A model generated the notes under the pieces. It had not been told where the DNA came from and did no database searches. It saw only the letters and a program-made list of their open reading frames with translations. This document shows, one piece after another, positions 16,877 to 26,065 of a DNA stretch of 34,022 nt. The stretch's first letter is position 1. Each line of letters starts with the position of its first letter. The stretch is from positions 1-34,022 of the forward strand of contig JASJCC010000029.1 in the NCBI GenBank assembly GCA_030066175.1, written 5' to 3'. The position numbers were made by a program, and so were the translations under genes. Origin of the DNA: Paracoccaceae bacterium (GTDB taxonomy: Bacteria > Pseudomonadota > Alphaproteobacteria > Rhodobacterales > Rhodobacteraceae).

Positions 16877-19165
16877 TTACCGCCGGGATTTCCGTTGCCG
16901 CGTGACCTTGCGTTTGGTCTTGGCGTCTTTCTTGCGGGCCTTGTTTTCGCGCCGCCGCGGACCGCCCTTGCCACGGCCCCGCCCACGCGCGCCAAGACGA
17001 TGGCCGGTGCCGCGCGGCACGGCCTCATCCTCAAGCTCTAGAAGGTCAAAGGCGATGCCGCCGGTCACGGGCGCCGCTTCGGTCAGCTTGACCCGTGCGC
17101 GCTGGCCCAGGGCAATCACCCGGCCGGTATCGGCGCCCATCAGCGTCCCGGCCTCGCGGTCAAAATGGAAATACTCGTTGCCCAGCGACCGGATCGGCAC
17201 CAGCCCGTCAGCGCCGGTTTCATCCAGTTTCACGAACACGCCGAACTTGGCGATGCCGCTGATCCGCCCGGTGAATTCTGCGCCCAGCCGGTCCGACAGA
17301 TAGGCCGCGAGGTAGCGGTCGGTGGTGTCACGCTCGGCCATCATCGAGCGTCGCTCGGTGTCGCTGATATGCTGGGCGGTGGCGTCGAGCGCCTCAATAT
17401 CATGCTGGCTGAGTCCATCCTCGCCCCAGCCATGCGCCGTGATCAGCGCGCGGTGCACCACCAGGTCGGAATAACGCCTAATGGGCGAAGTGAAATGCGC
17501 GTAATGCTGCAAGGCGAGGCCGAAATGGCCGAAGTTTTTCGGGCTGTAATAGGCCTGCGTCATCGAGCGCAGCGTGGCCATGTTGATCAGCTCGGCCTCG
17601 TCACTGCCGGCGGCGTCGTGCAGCAGCTTGTTGAGATGCGCGGTCTTCAGCACCTGTCCCTTGGCCAGCTGGAACCCGGCGGCATCAGCGGTGTCGCGCA
17701 GGCTTTCCAGCTTGTCCATCGGCGGCTCTTCATGCACCCGGTAGAGCAGCGGCACCGCCTTGGCGCCCAGCACCTCGGCGGCGCAGACATTGGCGAGCAC
17801 CATGAACTCTTCGATCAGCCGATGCGCATCCAGCCGGTCGACGATGCCGACCGACGTGACCTTGCCATCATCATCCAGGATCACCTTGCGCTCGGGCAAA
17901 TCCAGATCCAGCGGCTGGCGCCGGTTGCGAGCCGACACAAGCGCCTCATAGGCGGCATAAAGCGGGCGGATCACCGGATCGAGCAGCGGGCCGGTCTGGT
18001 CATTGGGGTCGCCGTCCATCGCCGCCTGCACGCCGCGGTAATTCAAAGAGGCACGGGAGCGCATCAACCCGCGCACGAACTTGTGGCTTAGCTTGTTGCC
18101 CTCGGCATCGATGCGCATGCGCACGGCGATGCAGGCGCGCGGCACCCCTTCGTGCAGCGAACAGAGATCGCCAGAGAGCCTGTCGGGCAGCATTGGCACC
18201 ACGCGGTCGGGGAAATAGCTGGAATTGCCACGCTTGCGCGCCTCGCGGTCGAGTTCTGAGCCGGGATGCACGTAATGCGCCACATCGGCGATCGCGACCC
18301 AGATGACGTGGCCGCCGGGGTTCTTCGGGTCGTCATCGGGATGGGCGTAACAGGCGTCGTCGTGATCGCGGGCATCGAACGGGTCGATGGTGATCAGCGG
18401 CATGTCGCGCAGATCGGTCCGGCCTTGCAGGCCTGCGGGCTTCATCGCGTCGGCCTCTTGCAGCACTTCAGGGGCAAAATCATCGGGGATGCCGTGCTGG
18501 TGGATGGCGATCAGCGACACGGCGCGCGGGGCGGTCGGGTCGCCCAGCCGTTCGACAATGCGGGCGCGGGGCAGGCCCATGCGGCCCTTGGGCCCGGCCT
18601 GTTCGGCCTCGATCAGCTCGCCCTCTTTTGCACCCGCCGTGGCGTCGGCGGCGACGATCCATTCCTTGTCGGCGCCCTTGTCGATCGGCAACACGCGCCC
18701 ACCCTCGGCGGTTTTACGAAAGATGCCGACGATACGGCGCGGGGCGGTGCCGATGCGGCGGATCAGGCGCGCTTCGTAATTGTGGTCTTCTTCGTGCACC
18801 ACCTGCAGGCGGGCGAGGATGCGGTCACCCTCACCCAGCGCCGGATCGGTGGCGCGGGGGATGACCAGCACGATGGGCTCGACCCCTTCGCCATGCCACT
18901 CCAGAGGCTGGGCAAAGAGATCGCCATCTGCATTCGGCGCCTTGACCTGCAGCACGCTGACCGGCGGCAGGCGATCGGGATCGCGATAGGTTTTCTTGCG
19001 CTTTTCCAGATGGCCCTCGTGCTCAAGCTCTTTAAGCACGCGCTTGAGGTCGATCCGCGCGGCGCCCTTGATGCCAAAGGCCTTGGCGATGTCGCGTTTC
19101 GACGTCTGCGTCGGGTTCTCGGCGATCCAGTCGAGGATGTCATGTTTGGTGGGCAGTTTGATCAT
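16877..19165 (-). CDS. rnr: Ribonuclease R
   Basis: RNase R is a 3'-to-5' exoribonuclease that degrades structured RNA. The 762-residue reading begins MIKLPTKHDILDWIAENP with an HTH-like N-terminal domain and continues with cold-shock-type OB folds. The RNB catalytic core contains ITIDPFDARDHDDACYA with the metal-binding aspartates, and the S1 domain contains RISGIAKFGVFVKLDETGA. A very basic tail (KARKKDAKTKRKVTRQRKSR) probably binds RNA or ribosomes. The start is uncertain. The ATG at 19165 gives the usual N-terminus, but an in-frame ATG at 19201 overlaps the stop of the upstream DUF2064 gene by four bases, which favours coupled translation and 12 extra residues. Confidence 0.94.
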   Translation of the reverse strand: MIKLPTKHDILDWIAENPTQTSKRDIAKAFGIKGAARIDLKRVLKELEHEGHLEKRKKTYRDPDRLPPVSVLQVKAPNADGDLFAQPLEWHGEGVEPIVLVIPRATDPALGEGDRILARLQVVHEEDHNYEARLIRRIGTAPRRIVGIFRKTAEGGRVLPIDKGADKEWIVAADATAGAKEGELIEAEQAGPKGRMGLPRARIVERLGDPTAPRAVSLIAIHQHGIPDDFAPEVLQEADAMKPAGLQGRTDLRDMPLITIDPFDARDHDDACYAHPDDDPKNPGGHVIWVAIADVAHYVHPGSELDREARKRGNSSYFPDRVVPMLPDRLSGDLCSLHEGVPRACIAVRMRIDAEGNKLSHKFVRGLMRSRASLNYRGVQAAMDGDPNDQTGPLLDPVIRPLYAAYEALVSARNRRQPLDLDLPERKVILDDDGKVTSVGIVDRLDAHRLIEEFMVLANVCAAEVLGAKAVPLLYRVHEEPPMDKLESLRDTADAAGFQLAKGQVLKTAHLNKLLHDAAGSDEAELINMATLRSMTQAYYSPKNFGHFGLALQHYAHFTSPIRRYSDLVVHRALITAHGWGEDGLSQHDIEALDATAQHISDTERRSMMAERDTTDRYLAAYLSDRLGAEFTGRISGIAKFGVFVKLDETGADGLVPIRSLGNEYFHFDREAGTLMGADTGRVIALGQRARVKLTEAAPVTGGIAFDLLELEDEAVPRGTGHRLGARGRGRGKGGPRRRENKARKKDAKTKRKVTRQRKSRR

Positions 19166-19197
19166 GAGGCCCCACCTAGCACGCGAAGGGGGTGCCG

Positions 19198-19791
19198 TCA
19201 TGGGCGATTGTTGAGCGCCTTGAGGTCTTCTGCGGTGTCGACATCCTGCAGCGTCGCGGCATAGCCGACGCGGGCGCCGCCCAGCGAGGCCACACTGTCC
19301 GCCAGCGCGTGGGGTGAGGACCAGCGGACGTTTTGCAGGAAGGTAGTGGGCGCGGCGCGGCGGTGGTTCAACCCGATCAGCCAATAGCCGCCATCCGGGG
19401 CCGGGCCGAACACCGCGTCATGCGATCCCAAGATGCGAAAAGCCTGCGAAATCGCGGCGCGGTCGATGCCGGGGATATCGGCGCCGATCACGCAGACCGG
19501 GCCAGGCGGCATCGAGCGGATCATCCGCGCCATGCGGTCGCCAAGATCGCCGGGGCCTTGCGGAAGGCGGGGTAGGCGGGGCGGCAAAGCGCGGCTCTGC
19601 ATGCCGGCATGATCGGGCGCCACGGCGAGCACGGTCCGCCAACGTGGGTCATCGATGCGCCTCAGCAACCGGCGCAGTTGATGGCGGAACCACCAAGCGG
19701 CCGCGACGGGCCCGATATCACGTGCCAACCGGGTCTTTACGCGGCCCGGGCGCGGTTCCTTGACCATGACGACCAGCCATCGCTCAGGCAA
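19198..19791 (-). CDS. DUF2064/TIGR04282-family glycosyltransferase-like protein
   Basis: The 197-residue protein belongs to the family with a nucleotide-diphospho-sugar transferase fold, recognised by [32 protein letters not shown] and [15 protein letters not shown]. Some members sit in arsenosugar synthesis clusters, but nothing here suggests that role, so the substrate is unknown. The start is probably the TTG at 19789–19791. GAGGGA at 19797–19802 is spaced five bases from it, and the first beta strand ([10 protein letters not shown]) would be lost if the next ATG at 19767 were used. It overlaps the dapE stop by eight bases and the possible rnr start by four, so it is part of a tight dapE–DUF2064–rnr unit. 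Confidence 0.8.
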   Translation of the reverse strand: MPERWLVVMVKEPRPGRVKTRLARDIGPVAAAWWFRHQLRRLLRRIDDPRWRTVLAVAPDHAGMQSRALPPRLPRLPQGPGDLGDRMARMIRSMPPGPVCVIGADIPGIDRAAISQAFRILGSHDAVFGPAPDGGYWLIGLNHRRAAPTTFLQNVRWSSPHALADSVASLGGARVGYAATLQDVDTAEDLKALNNRP

Positions 19792-20923
19792 AATAATCCC
19801 TCAGGATGCGGGTATAGATCGTTTTTAGCTGCTCGATCTGCGCCACCTCGACCCGTTCATCGACCGCGTGCATGGTCTTGCCCACCAGGCCGAATTCGAC
19901 AACGGGACAGTGGTCTTTGACAAAGCGCGCATCCGACGTGCCGCCGGTGGTCGAAAGCTCGGGCGTGACACCGGTTTCGGCCTTGACCGCCGCGGCGACC
20001 AAATCCGAAAGCGGCCCGGGCGGGGTGAGAAAGCTTTCGCCCGAGATCTTGATTCTTACATCGGTCTTGGTGCCGAACGCGTCGTCAATCTGCGCCGCCT
20101 CGGCGCGCAGCCAGTCGGACAGGTCCGCGCCGGTATGGGTGTCGTTGAAGCGGATGTTCACGCAGGCGCGGGTTTCGCGCGGGATCACGTTGGAGGCCGG
20201 ATTGCCGGTGTCGATGGTCACGATGGCAAGGGTTGAGGGATCGAAATGTTCGGTGCCCTCATCCAGCTCATGGCTTATCAGCCGAATCATCAGCCGCGCC
20301 ATCGCGTGCACCGGGTTCAGCGCTAGGTGCGGATAGGCGGAATGCCCCTGTTTGCCGGTTAGCGTGAACCACGCGTTCATCGACCCGCGCCGACCGATCT
20401 TCATCATCTGGCCCATGTGGTCGGGGCAGGTGGGTTCGCCAACAAGGCAGACCGACATCTGTTCGCCGTTCGCCTTCATCCAGTCGAGCAAAGCCACGGT
20501 GCCATCGACCGCGTCCCCCTCTTCATCGCCGGTGATCGCCAACACCACGGCGCCGTCAGGGGGCGTGTCGCGCACAAAATCCACCGCTGCCGCGGCAAAG
20601 GCCGCGACGCTGGATTTCATGTCGGTCGTGCCGCGGCCAAACATCTTGCCGCCTTTGATTTCAGCGCCGAAGGGGTCGTGCAGCCAGTCTTCGATCCGCC
20701 CGATCGGCACCACATCGGTGTGGCCGTTATAGCCAAAGGTCCGCGCATGCCCCTTGTCGCCCCAACGCGCATAGAGGTTGGCCACCCCGCCTCGATCGAC
20801 CCGGGTGCAGGTGAACGCCGCCCCCTCCAACAGGGCCTGCAACAGCTGCAAGGCGCCGCCCTCTTCCGGCGTCACGCTGGGGCAACGGACAAGCTGGGCG
20901 GTCAGGTCAACGGGATCGGTCAT
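19784..20923 (-). CDS. dapE: Succinyl-diaminopimelate desuccinylase
   Basis: DapE hydrolyses N-succinyl-LL-2,6-diaminopimelate to LL-diaminopimelate and succinate, on the way to lysine and peptidoglycan. The 379-residue M20 metallopeptidase shows H68 and D70 in GHTDVVP, D101 in [10 protein letters not shown], and the catalytic glutamate pair E134/E135 in [27 protein letters not shown] (dimerisation domain) and TGGTSDARF follow, and a late histidine lies in [11 protein letters not shown] chose the ATG at 20921–20923, which is six bases from CGGAG; the ATG at 20929 directly abuts that site. It leads the minus-strand unit toward rnr. dapD lies 3.2 kb away on the same strand, separated by the oppositely oriented Hint genes. 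Confidence 0.95.
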   Translation of the reverse strand: MTDPVDLTAQLVRCPSVTPEEGGALQLLQALLEGAAFTCTRVDRGGVANLYARWGDKGHARTFGYNGHTDVVPIGRIEDWLHDPFGAEIKGGKMFGRGTTDMKSSVAAFAAAAVDFVRDTPPDGAVVLAITGDEEGDAVDGTVALLDWMKANGEQMSVCLVGEPTCPDHMGQMMKIGRRGSMNAWFTLTGKQGHSAYPHLALNPVHAMARLMIRLISHELDEGTEHFDPSTLAIVTIDTGNPASNVIPRETRACVNIRFNDTHTGADLSDWLRAEAAQIDDAFGTKTDVRIKISGESFLTPPGPLSDLVAAAVKAETGVTPELSTTGGTSDARFVKDHCPVVEFGLVGKTMHAVDERVEVAQIEQLKTIYTRILRDYFA

Positions 20924-21185
20924 GCGCATCTCCGGGCATTTTCAGGCACAGCTAACCCGCCAAAACCGGTGAGGCAAATGTGGCAGATTTGCATCAATAT
21001 TTGGGCCTTCCCGCCACGTTACGGTTAACAGTCTGTTACACGGGATGGGCGATCCGTGTTACTGATTGGAAAAGACAACAAAAAACGCCGAGGCAGGCAA
21101 GCAGTCTTCACCAATCACGCGAAAAGGCCCAGGCCTTTCCCACGTGTTGTCTGTGCCGTCTGCACCCGGCGGGGTCGAGGCAGAT
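20924..21185. promoter_or_regulatory. Divergent intergenic region with several inverted repeats
   Basis: This 262-base region separates dapE from the Hint pair. It holds GCAAAT-N7-ATTTGC (20974–20992), TAACA-GTC-TGTTA (21026–21038) and a near-perfect nine-base repeat GTTACACGG with CCGTGTTAC (21035–21043 and 21054–21062). These are candidate operators for one or both genes. No convincing promoter hexamers were found. Confidence 0.45.
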
Positions 21186-22760
21186 ATGGTTGCAGGCACG
21201 GAAATCCCGATCGATACGGGTGCCACCGCATTGGAAATGGCCAATGAAATCATGGGTGACGGGGTCACGGTGATCTCGGCCTCATATACCGGGGACAGCC
21301 GGTCATCGGGCATCTACAGCGACGGGCTGGCCACCTCACCTGGCGTGGTGCCGGGGGATACCGGAGTGATGCTGTCGACCGGACGATTAAGCGGCTTTAC
21401 CAACAACGCGTCGCAATCCAACCTGCGCAGCAACACGTCGTGGAATACCACCGGCCAGAACAACAATCCCGACTTCAACGCGGCCGCCGGCGCCAACACA
21501 TTTGACGCCTCTTACATGGATATCGATTTCATTCCGACCGGCGACACGATGACGATGCAGTTCGTCTTCAGTTCAGAAGAATACCCGGAATTTCAGAACT
21601 CGCTCTATCAGGATTTCGTCGGGGTCTGGGTGAATGGCGTGCAGGTGGATTTCGTTGTCGGCGATGGCGATGTCGATCCCAACAACCTCAATGCGACGAG
21701 CAACCAGAACCTGTATGTCGATAACACCGCGGATCAGTACAACACCGAAATGGACGGCTTTACCGTCACGATGACACTGACCATTCCGGTGGTGGCAGGT
21801 CAGGTGAACTCGATCCGCATCGGCATCGCCGACGTGAGTGATAGCAGTTACGATTCGACGCTGCTGATTGCGGGGAATTCTGTGCAGACCACGCTGGTGG
21901 CGATCGAGGATGAAGTGACGCTTGCGCCCGGGTTCACAAAGAATGTGGATGTGTTGGGCAATGACATCAACGCCACGGGCGGCACGCTGACGATCACCCA
22001 TATCAACGGCATCGCGGTGTCGGTGGGCGACACGGTCACGCTGGCCACCGGTCAGCAGGTCACGCTGAACGCGGATGGTACGCTCGACGTGACGGCGGAT
22101 GCGGATGTCGAGACGATCAATTTCACCTATGCCGTCGAAAGCTCGACCGGCAACACCGATACCGGCTTTGTCACCGTGGATTCGGTGCCTTGCTTTGTGG
22201 CTGGTACGCAGATCGCCACGCCTGATGGACTGCGACCGGTGCAGTCCCTGCAGCCCGGCGATCTTGTCACCACGCGCGATCATGGCGCGCAGCCCTTGCG
22301 CTGGATCGGGCGGCGAGTGGTGGCGGCCTTGGGCGTCATGGCGCCCATTCGGATCACCGCGGGGGCCTTGGGCGATCATGCCACGGTGATGGTGTCACCC
22401 GAACACCGCGTGCTGGTGCAGGACATTCAGGCGCATCTGCTGTTCGACGCGCCCGAGGTGCTCGCTGCCGCGAAGCATCTGGTCAATGACGGCACCATCC
22501 GCCGGGCGGAAGGCGGTGAGGTGGAATATGTCCACCTGCTGTTTGACCGGCATGAGATCCTCTGTGCCAATGGCCTCTGGTCGGAAAGCTTTCTGCCCGG
22601 CGCCCGCACCACCCACCTTTTTGAGGCCGAAGCTTTGGCCGAAATCACCGCGCTGTTCCCCGAGCTCGACGTGGAGACTGGGCAAGGCTATGGCGCCGCG
22701 GCACGGCAGATTCTTCGGTCACACGAGGCGCGGGTGCTGTCGCGCCGGATTGCTGCATGA
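21186..22760 (+). CDS. Choice-of-anchor-L domain protein with a C-terminal Hint (hedgehog/intein) domain
   Basis: The 524-residue protein looks surface-located or secreted. Residues about 1–230 form a choice-of-anchor-L type beta domain (VISASYTGD, MQFVFSSEEYPEFQ, DFVGVWVNGV). Residues about 240–330 resemble a cadherin-like/bacterial Ig-like repeat (NVDVLGNDIN, GTLTITHING). From C336 (VPCFVAGTQIATPDG) comes a Hint_2-type self-processing domain with H398 and H407 (SPEHRVLV), so autoprocessing looks possible. There is no classical signal peptide; type I secretion is a guess. The ATG at 21186 follows GAGG by five bases. An in-frame TTG 120 bases upstream has no such site. The stop overlaps the start of the next Hint-like gene by four bases. 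Confidence 0.85.
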   Translation: MVAGTEIPIDTGATALEMANEIMGDGVTVISASYTGDSRSSGIYSDGLATSPGVVPGDTGVMLSTGRLSGFTNNASQSNLRSNTSWNTTGQNNNPDFNAAAGANTFDASYMDIDFIPTGDTMTMQFVFSSEEYPEFQNSLYQDFVGVWVNGVQVDFVVGDGDVDPNNLNATSNQNLYVDNTADQYNTEMDGFTVTMTLTIPVVAGQVNSIRIGIADVSDSSYDSTLLIAGNSVQTTLVAIEDEVTLAPGFTKNVDVLGNDINATGGTLTITHINGIAVSVGDTVTLATGQQVTLNADGTLDVTADADVETINFTYAVESSTGNTDTGFVTVDSVPCFVAGTQIATPDGLRPVQSLQPGDLVTTRDHGAQPLRWIGRRVVAALGVMAPIRITAGALGDHATVMVSPEHRVLVQDIQAHLLFDAPEVLAAAKHLVNDGTIRRAEGGEVEYVHLLFDRHEILCANGLWSESFLPGARTTHLFEAEALAEITALFPELDVETGQGYGAAARQILRSHEARVLSRRIAA

Positions 22761-23827
22761 GCTGGATCGCCATCTCGGGCGGCGACCAGTCCTGGGTCTG
22801 CCCGGACTTCTTTGCCGACACGACGGGCACTGATGGTCTGCTGACCCGCGGATCTATCGTGATCGAGACGCGGATTTCGCCCGAGGGGCGGCCGCAAACC
22901 CTGCTGGCGTATCAGCGCCAATACCCCTGGCCGGGCGCGATTTCGCTGCGCGTGGTGCCGGGCGGGTCGATCACCCTTGTGATGAGCCAGGGCGATGACG
23001 TGTTCCACACCGTGCTGTCGCACGCCTATGCGGCCCGCACCGACATCCTGCGCCTGACCTTCAGTTGGGACAGCGTCGCCGGGGTCGGGCAGTTGGCGCT
23101 GGAACGTCCTGACAGTGACGAGGTGGTGGTGCAGGCCACCCCCGCACCGTCGCCGCTGCTGATCGAGGATCTCTATACCCTGACCCGACGCCCGCAGCTG
23201 TGTGAGATGGACGACGACGTGGTGTTCTTTGCCGTGTCGGAGCAGCGCGAGCCGGTGGGGCCGATGCCATCGCTTTTGCCGGAAACCCCGGTGGCCACGC
23301 CGCGCGGCTATCAGCGCCTCAGCCGGCTGCGTTGTGGCGATACCGTGCGCACCGCCAAAGGTGCGGTGGTGCCCGTGCTGCAGCGTCTGTCGCGCACGGT
23401 GCCGGCGCTGGGGTCGTTCACGCCGGTGCGGCTTTGCGCGCCCTATTTCGGCCTGCGCCAGGATATCATCGTCGCCCCCACCCAGCGCATGCTGATCGAG
23501 GGCACGGATGTGGAATACCTCTTTGGCCGCGAGGCGGTGCTGGCGCCGGCCTCGAGCCTGGTGAACGGCTTTGCCGCACGGTTTGAGACCGGGTTTCGCA
23601 CCGTGACCTACAGCCACCTGCTGCTGCCGGGGCATGAGGCGCTGGATTGCTCGGGTACCTGGCTGGAAAGCCTTTATGTTGGCCGCCTGCGCCGCCGCAA
23701 GGACGACCTTGCCCGCACGCTTTTGGCGCAGGTGCCGGCCAATCTGATGCCGGAACACACCCGTGCCGGTCTGAAAGTGCTGCGCCCCTTCGAGGCCATC
23801 ACCCTGGCCGAGGCGCGCGCCGCCTGA
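22757..23827 (+). CDS. Hint-like protein with altered catalytic residues
   Basis: The 356-residue product has an N-terminal beta-rich domain (residues about 1–140; IAISGGDQSWVCPDFF, GSIVIETRISPEG, LRLTFSWDSVAGVGQL) that reads like a LamG/concanavalin-type fold. The second half (from about 170) aligns with the Hint domain of its neighbour without gaps at the start. However, S172 in MPSLLPETPVATP stands where the neighbour has nucleophile C336, and VAPTQRMLI has glutamine where H407 stands. Normal self-cleavage is therefore doubtful. It starts within the ATGA overlap and is co-translated. Its stop directly abuts the stop of the convergent 103-residue gene. A role as partner or decoy of the first Hint protein is speculative. 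Confidence 0.8.
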   Translation: MSWIAISGGDQSWVCPDFFADTTGTDGLLTRGSIVIETRISPEGRPQTLLAYQRQYPWPGAISLRVVPGGSITLVMSQGDDVFHTVLSHAYAARTDILRLTFSWDSVAGVGQLALERPDSDEVVVQATPAPSPLLIEDLYTLTRRPQLCEMDDDVVFFAVSEQREPVGPMPSLLPETPVATPRGYQRLSRLRCGDTVRTAKGAVVPVLQRLSRTVPALGSFTPVRLCAPYFGLRQDIIVAPTQRMLIEGTDVEYLFGREAVLAPASSLVNGFAARFETGFRTVTYSHLLLPGHEALDCSGTWLESLYVGRLRRRKDDLARTLLAQVPANLMPEHTRAGLKVLRPFEAITLAEARAA

Positions 23828-24139
23828 TCAATCGTAATAGGGCGTCACCTGCGCCACGATCACGGCGTTCTCCGCCAGCGCGCGGTCCATCAGCTCTTGT
23901 TCGTCGGCACCGATCTCATGGCCCTGGTCGCGACGCTCCTGCGCCGTGCCATAGCCGGTGACGTCCAGCGGCGCCATATCGGCCTGTTTGAGGATCGCCA
24001 CGGTTTCCCGCACCGCCTCGGCCTCATCCACGCCGCTGGCATAACACATCAGCGCCGCCCCGGTCGCCTTTTTGGGCAGACCATCGCCAGCCTTGCGGCC
24101 AACCTCGACCACCAATGTGAAGACCTGCTGCTTCGCCAC
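23828..24139 (-). CDS. Unknown 103-residue protein downstream of dapD
   Basis: I do not recognise a named family. The protein (MAKQQVFTLVVEVGRKAGDG onward) is acidic and soluble, with alternating strand and helix (AVRETVAILKQADMAPLDV). It ends with VIVAQVTPYYD and has no membrane segment or metal motif. The gene starts 25 bases after the dapD stop on the same strand, so it is probably co-transcribed with dapD. Its stop touches the stop of the Hint-like gene with no base between. A role linked to amino-acid or envelope synthesis can only be guessed from position. Confidence 0.7.
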   Translation of the reverse strand: MAKQQVFTLVVEVGRKAGDGLPKKATGAALMCYASGVDEAEAVRETVAILKQADMAPLDVTGYGTAQERRDQGHEIGADEQELMDRALAENAVIVAQVTPYYD

Positions 24140-24164
24140 GTTGCGCCCCGTCGCTACCTGCCGG

Positions 24165-24992
24165 TCAATCCCGCAGCAGCTCGTTGATCCCGGTTTTCGA
24201 GCGGGTCTGTTCGTCCACCCGTTTCACGATCACCGCGCAATAAAGATTGATGCCGTTCTTCGAAGGCATCGACCCGGAGACGACGACCGAATAGGGCGGC
24301 ACCTCACCATACGTGACCTCGCCGGTTTCGCGGTCGACGATCTTGGTCGATTTGCCGATGAAGACCCCCATGCCGAGGACCGAGCCTTCGCGCACGATGC
24401 AGCCTTCGACCACCTCGGAGCGGGCGCCGATAAAGCAGTTGTCTTCGATGATCGTTGGCCCGGCCTGCATCGGCTCGAGTACGCCGCCGATACCGACGCC
24501 ACCCGAAAGGTGTACGTTCTTGCCGATCTGCGCGCAGGAGCCGACGGTCGCCCAGGTGTCGACCATCGTGCCTTCGTCCACATAAGCGCCGAGGTTGACG
24601 AATGACGGCATCAGCACCACGCCTGGTGCGATGAAGGCCGATTTGCGCACCACGCAGTTGGGCACCGCGCGAAAGCCTGCCGCGCGCCACTGGTTGTCAC
24701 CCCATCCCTTGAACTTGCTGTCGACCTTGTCCCACCAGCCGCCGCCTTGCGGGCCGTTGTCATGCTGCTCCATGTCCTTGATCCGGAAGCCCAGCAGCAC
24801 CGCCTTTTTGGCCCATTGGTTGACGTGCCAATCGCCGCTGTCCTGCCGCACCGCCACCCGCAACGATCCGCTGTCAAGCGCGTCCAGCGTGGCCTCGATC
24901 GCCTCGCGCGTTTCCCCGCCGGTCGAGGGCGTGATGGTATCGCGCGCCTCCCAGGCCGCTTCGATCGCGGTTTCAAGCTGTTCGTTGGACAT
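24165..24992 (-). CDS. dapD: 2,3,4,5-tetrahydropyridine-2,6-dicarboxylate N-succinyltransferase
   Basis: DapD succinylates tetrahydrodipicolinate using succinyl-CoA, the step two before DapE in the succinylase branch to diaminopimelate and lysine. The 275-residue protein has the typical N-terminal helical part ([19 protein letters not shown]). [20 protein letters not shown] leads into a left-handed beta helix of hexapeptide repeats ([34 protein letters not shown]). The length equals the family's usual 274 or so. A possible promoter lies 31–59 bases upstream. It is followed by the 103-residue gene. Confidence 0.97.
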   Translation of the reverse strand: MSNEQLETAIEAAWEARDTITPSTGGETREAIEATLDALDSGSLRVAVRQDSGDWHVNQWAKKAVLLGFRIKDMEQHDNGPQGGGWWDKVDSKFKGWGDNQWRAAGFRAVPNCVVRKSAFIAPGVVLMPSFVNLGAYVDEGTMVDTWATVGSCAQIGKNVHLSGGVGIGGVLEPMQAGPTIIEDNCFIGARSEVVEGCIVREGSVLGMGVFIGKSTKIVDRETGEVTYGEVPPYSVVVSGSMPSKNGINLYCAVIVKRVDEQTRSKTGINELLRD

Positions 24993-25022
24993 CGGTGACT
25001 CCCTGGAAAAACGTTTTGCAGC

Positions 25023-25051
25023 CCTATAGCGGGCTGTCCGCGCGGCGACAA
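25023..25051 (-). promoter_or_regulatory. Candidate promoter for dapD
   Basis: On the minus strand TTGTCG (25046–25051) and TATAGG (25023–25028) are 17 bases apart, in the short gap before dapD. The spacing is ideal, the hexamers only fair. Confidence 0.35.
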
Positions 25052-25072
25052 TCCGTTCAACGCGCCACAGGG

Positions 25073-25993
25073 TTACGCGGTGAGCGGATCGGGCGCGATG
25101 TTGCCGCCGCAGACCAGCACGGCGACGCGTTCATCCGGTTGCGGCACATAGGCGCCCCATTGCAGCGCGGCGAGGGCGGCGGCGCCGGCGGGTTCGACGA
25201 GTTGCCGATGTGCGTACCAGAGGTCTTTCTGCGCCTGCAGGATGGCGCCGTCGGGGACGAGGGCCACCTCGGTGTTGTGCCTCTGGGCAAGATCAAAGCA
25301 GATCGACCCGATGCGCCGGGCGCCAAGCGCGTTGGCGGCGACGCCGGAGACCGGTACATCGACCGGTTTGCCCGCCTCCATCGCGGCGTGCAGCGCGTTG
25401 CAGCTCATCGGTTCCACGGCGACGATCTTGCGGGCGCCCTGGGTCCAGGCCAGCGCCCCGGCGATCAGCCCACCGCCACCCACGGCGACCAGCACGGTGT
25501 CGGCTTGCAGGCCCTGCGCCTCCCATTCGCGCATCAGGGTGCCCTGGCCGGCGACAGTGGGGACCGCATCATAGGCGTGGATCTGCATTGCGGCCTGTTC
25601 GGCCTCATAGCGCTGCGCCATGTCCAACGCGTCGGCGTATTCGCCGGGCACCACTGTCAGATCGGCCCCGGTGCGCTCGATCAGGGCGATTTTGGCGGGG
25701 CCGGCGATTTCGGGCACAAAGATCCGCGCGTGATGCCCCAGCGCCTGCGCGGCAAAGGCCACCGCGGCGCCGTGGTTGCCACCCGAGGCCGCCACCACCC
25801 CACCCGAGGGCACCTCTTGCGACAACAGCGTATTGAACGCCCCGCGCGCCTTGAAACTGCCGGTGTGCTGAACCTGCTCTAGTTTTAGCTCCACGGGCCG
25901 GTCCCATAGCCGGTCGCTGATCATCACGGGGGTTTCAACCACATGCCCCTTGATCCGCGCCGCTGCTGCGTCAATTTCGGCTTTCCAGTCCAT
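25073..25993 (-). CDS. PLP-dependent threonine/serine dehydratase family protein
   Basis: Members of this fold-type II family deaminate threonine or serine to a 2-oxo acid and ammonia; some racemise serine or degrade 3-hydroxyaspartate. The 306-residue protein has the PLP lysine K48 in [10 protein letters not shown], the phosphate-cofactor loop [11 protein letters not shown] and the glycine-rich [11 protein letters not shown]. The late segment VLVCGGGNIAP is where catabolic enzymes of this type close the active site. There is no C-terminal ACT regulatory domain, so it is not the long biosynthetic IlvA. It sits alone, divergent from the LOG gene and 80 bases upstream of the dapD start. The exact substrate is not decidable by eye. 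Confidence 0.87.
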   Translation of the reverse strand: MDWKAEIDAAAARIKGHVVETPVMISDRLWDRPVELKLEQVQHTGSFKARGAFNTLLSQEVPSGGVVAASGGNHGAAVAFAAQALGHHARIFVPEIAGPAKIALIERTGADLTVVPGEYADALDMAQRYEAEQAAMQIHAYDAVPTVAGQGTLMREWEAQGLQADTVLVAVGGGGLIAGALAWTQGARKIVAVEPMSCNALHAAMEAGKPVDVPVSGVAANALGARRIGSICFDLAQRHNTEVALVPDGAILQAQKDLWYAHRQLVEPAGAAALAALQWGAYVPQPDERVAVLVCGGNIAPDPLTA

Positions 25994-26030
25994 CGCCCGT
26001 TTCCCTCTCTGGCGCTTGCCCGGCGGACGC

Positions 26031-26036
26031 TATAAC
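26031..26036 (+). promoter_or_regulatory. Candidate -10 element of the LOG-family gene
   Basis: TATAAC lies 30 bases before the ATG at 26066 in the divergent gap, at a typical distance. No good upstream hexamer accompanies it. AAGGAG seven bases before the ATG is a strong ribosome site. Confidence 0.3.
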
Positions 26037-26065
26037 CGGGACAGAGCCCATTCAAGGAGCCCATC

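Noticed and set aside
19202-19384. N-terminal extension of rnr
   Set aside because: The added residues are arginine- and proline-rich, overlap the DUF2064 gene and do not occur in the family.
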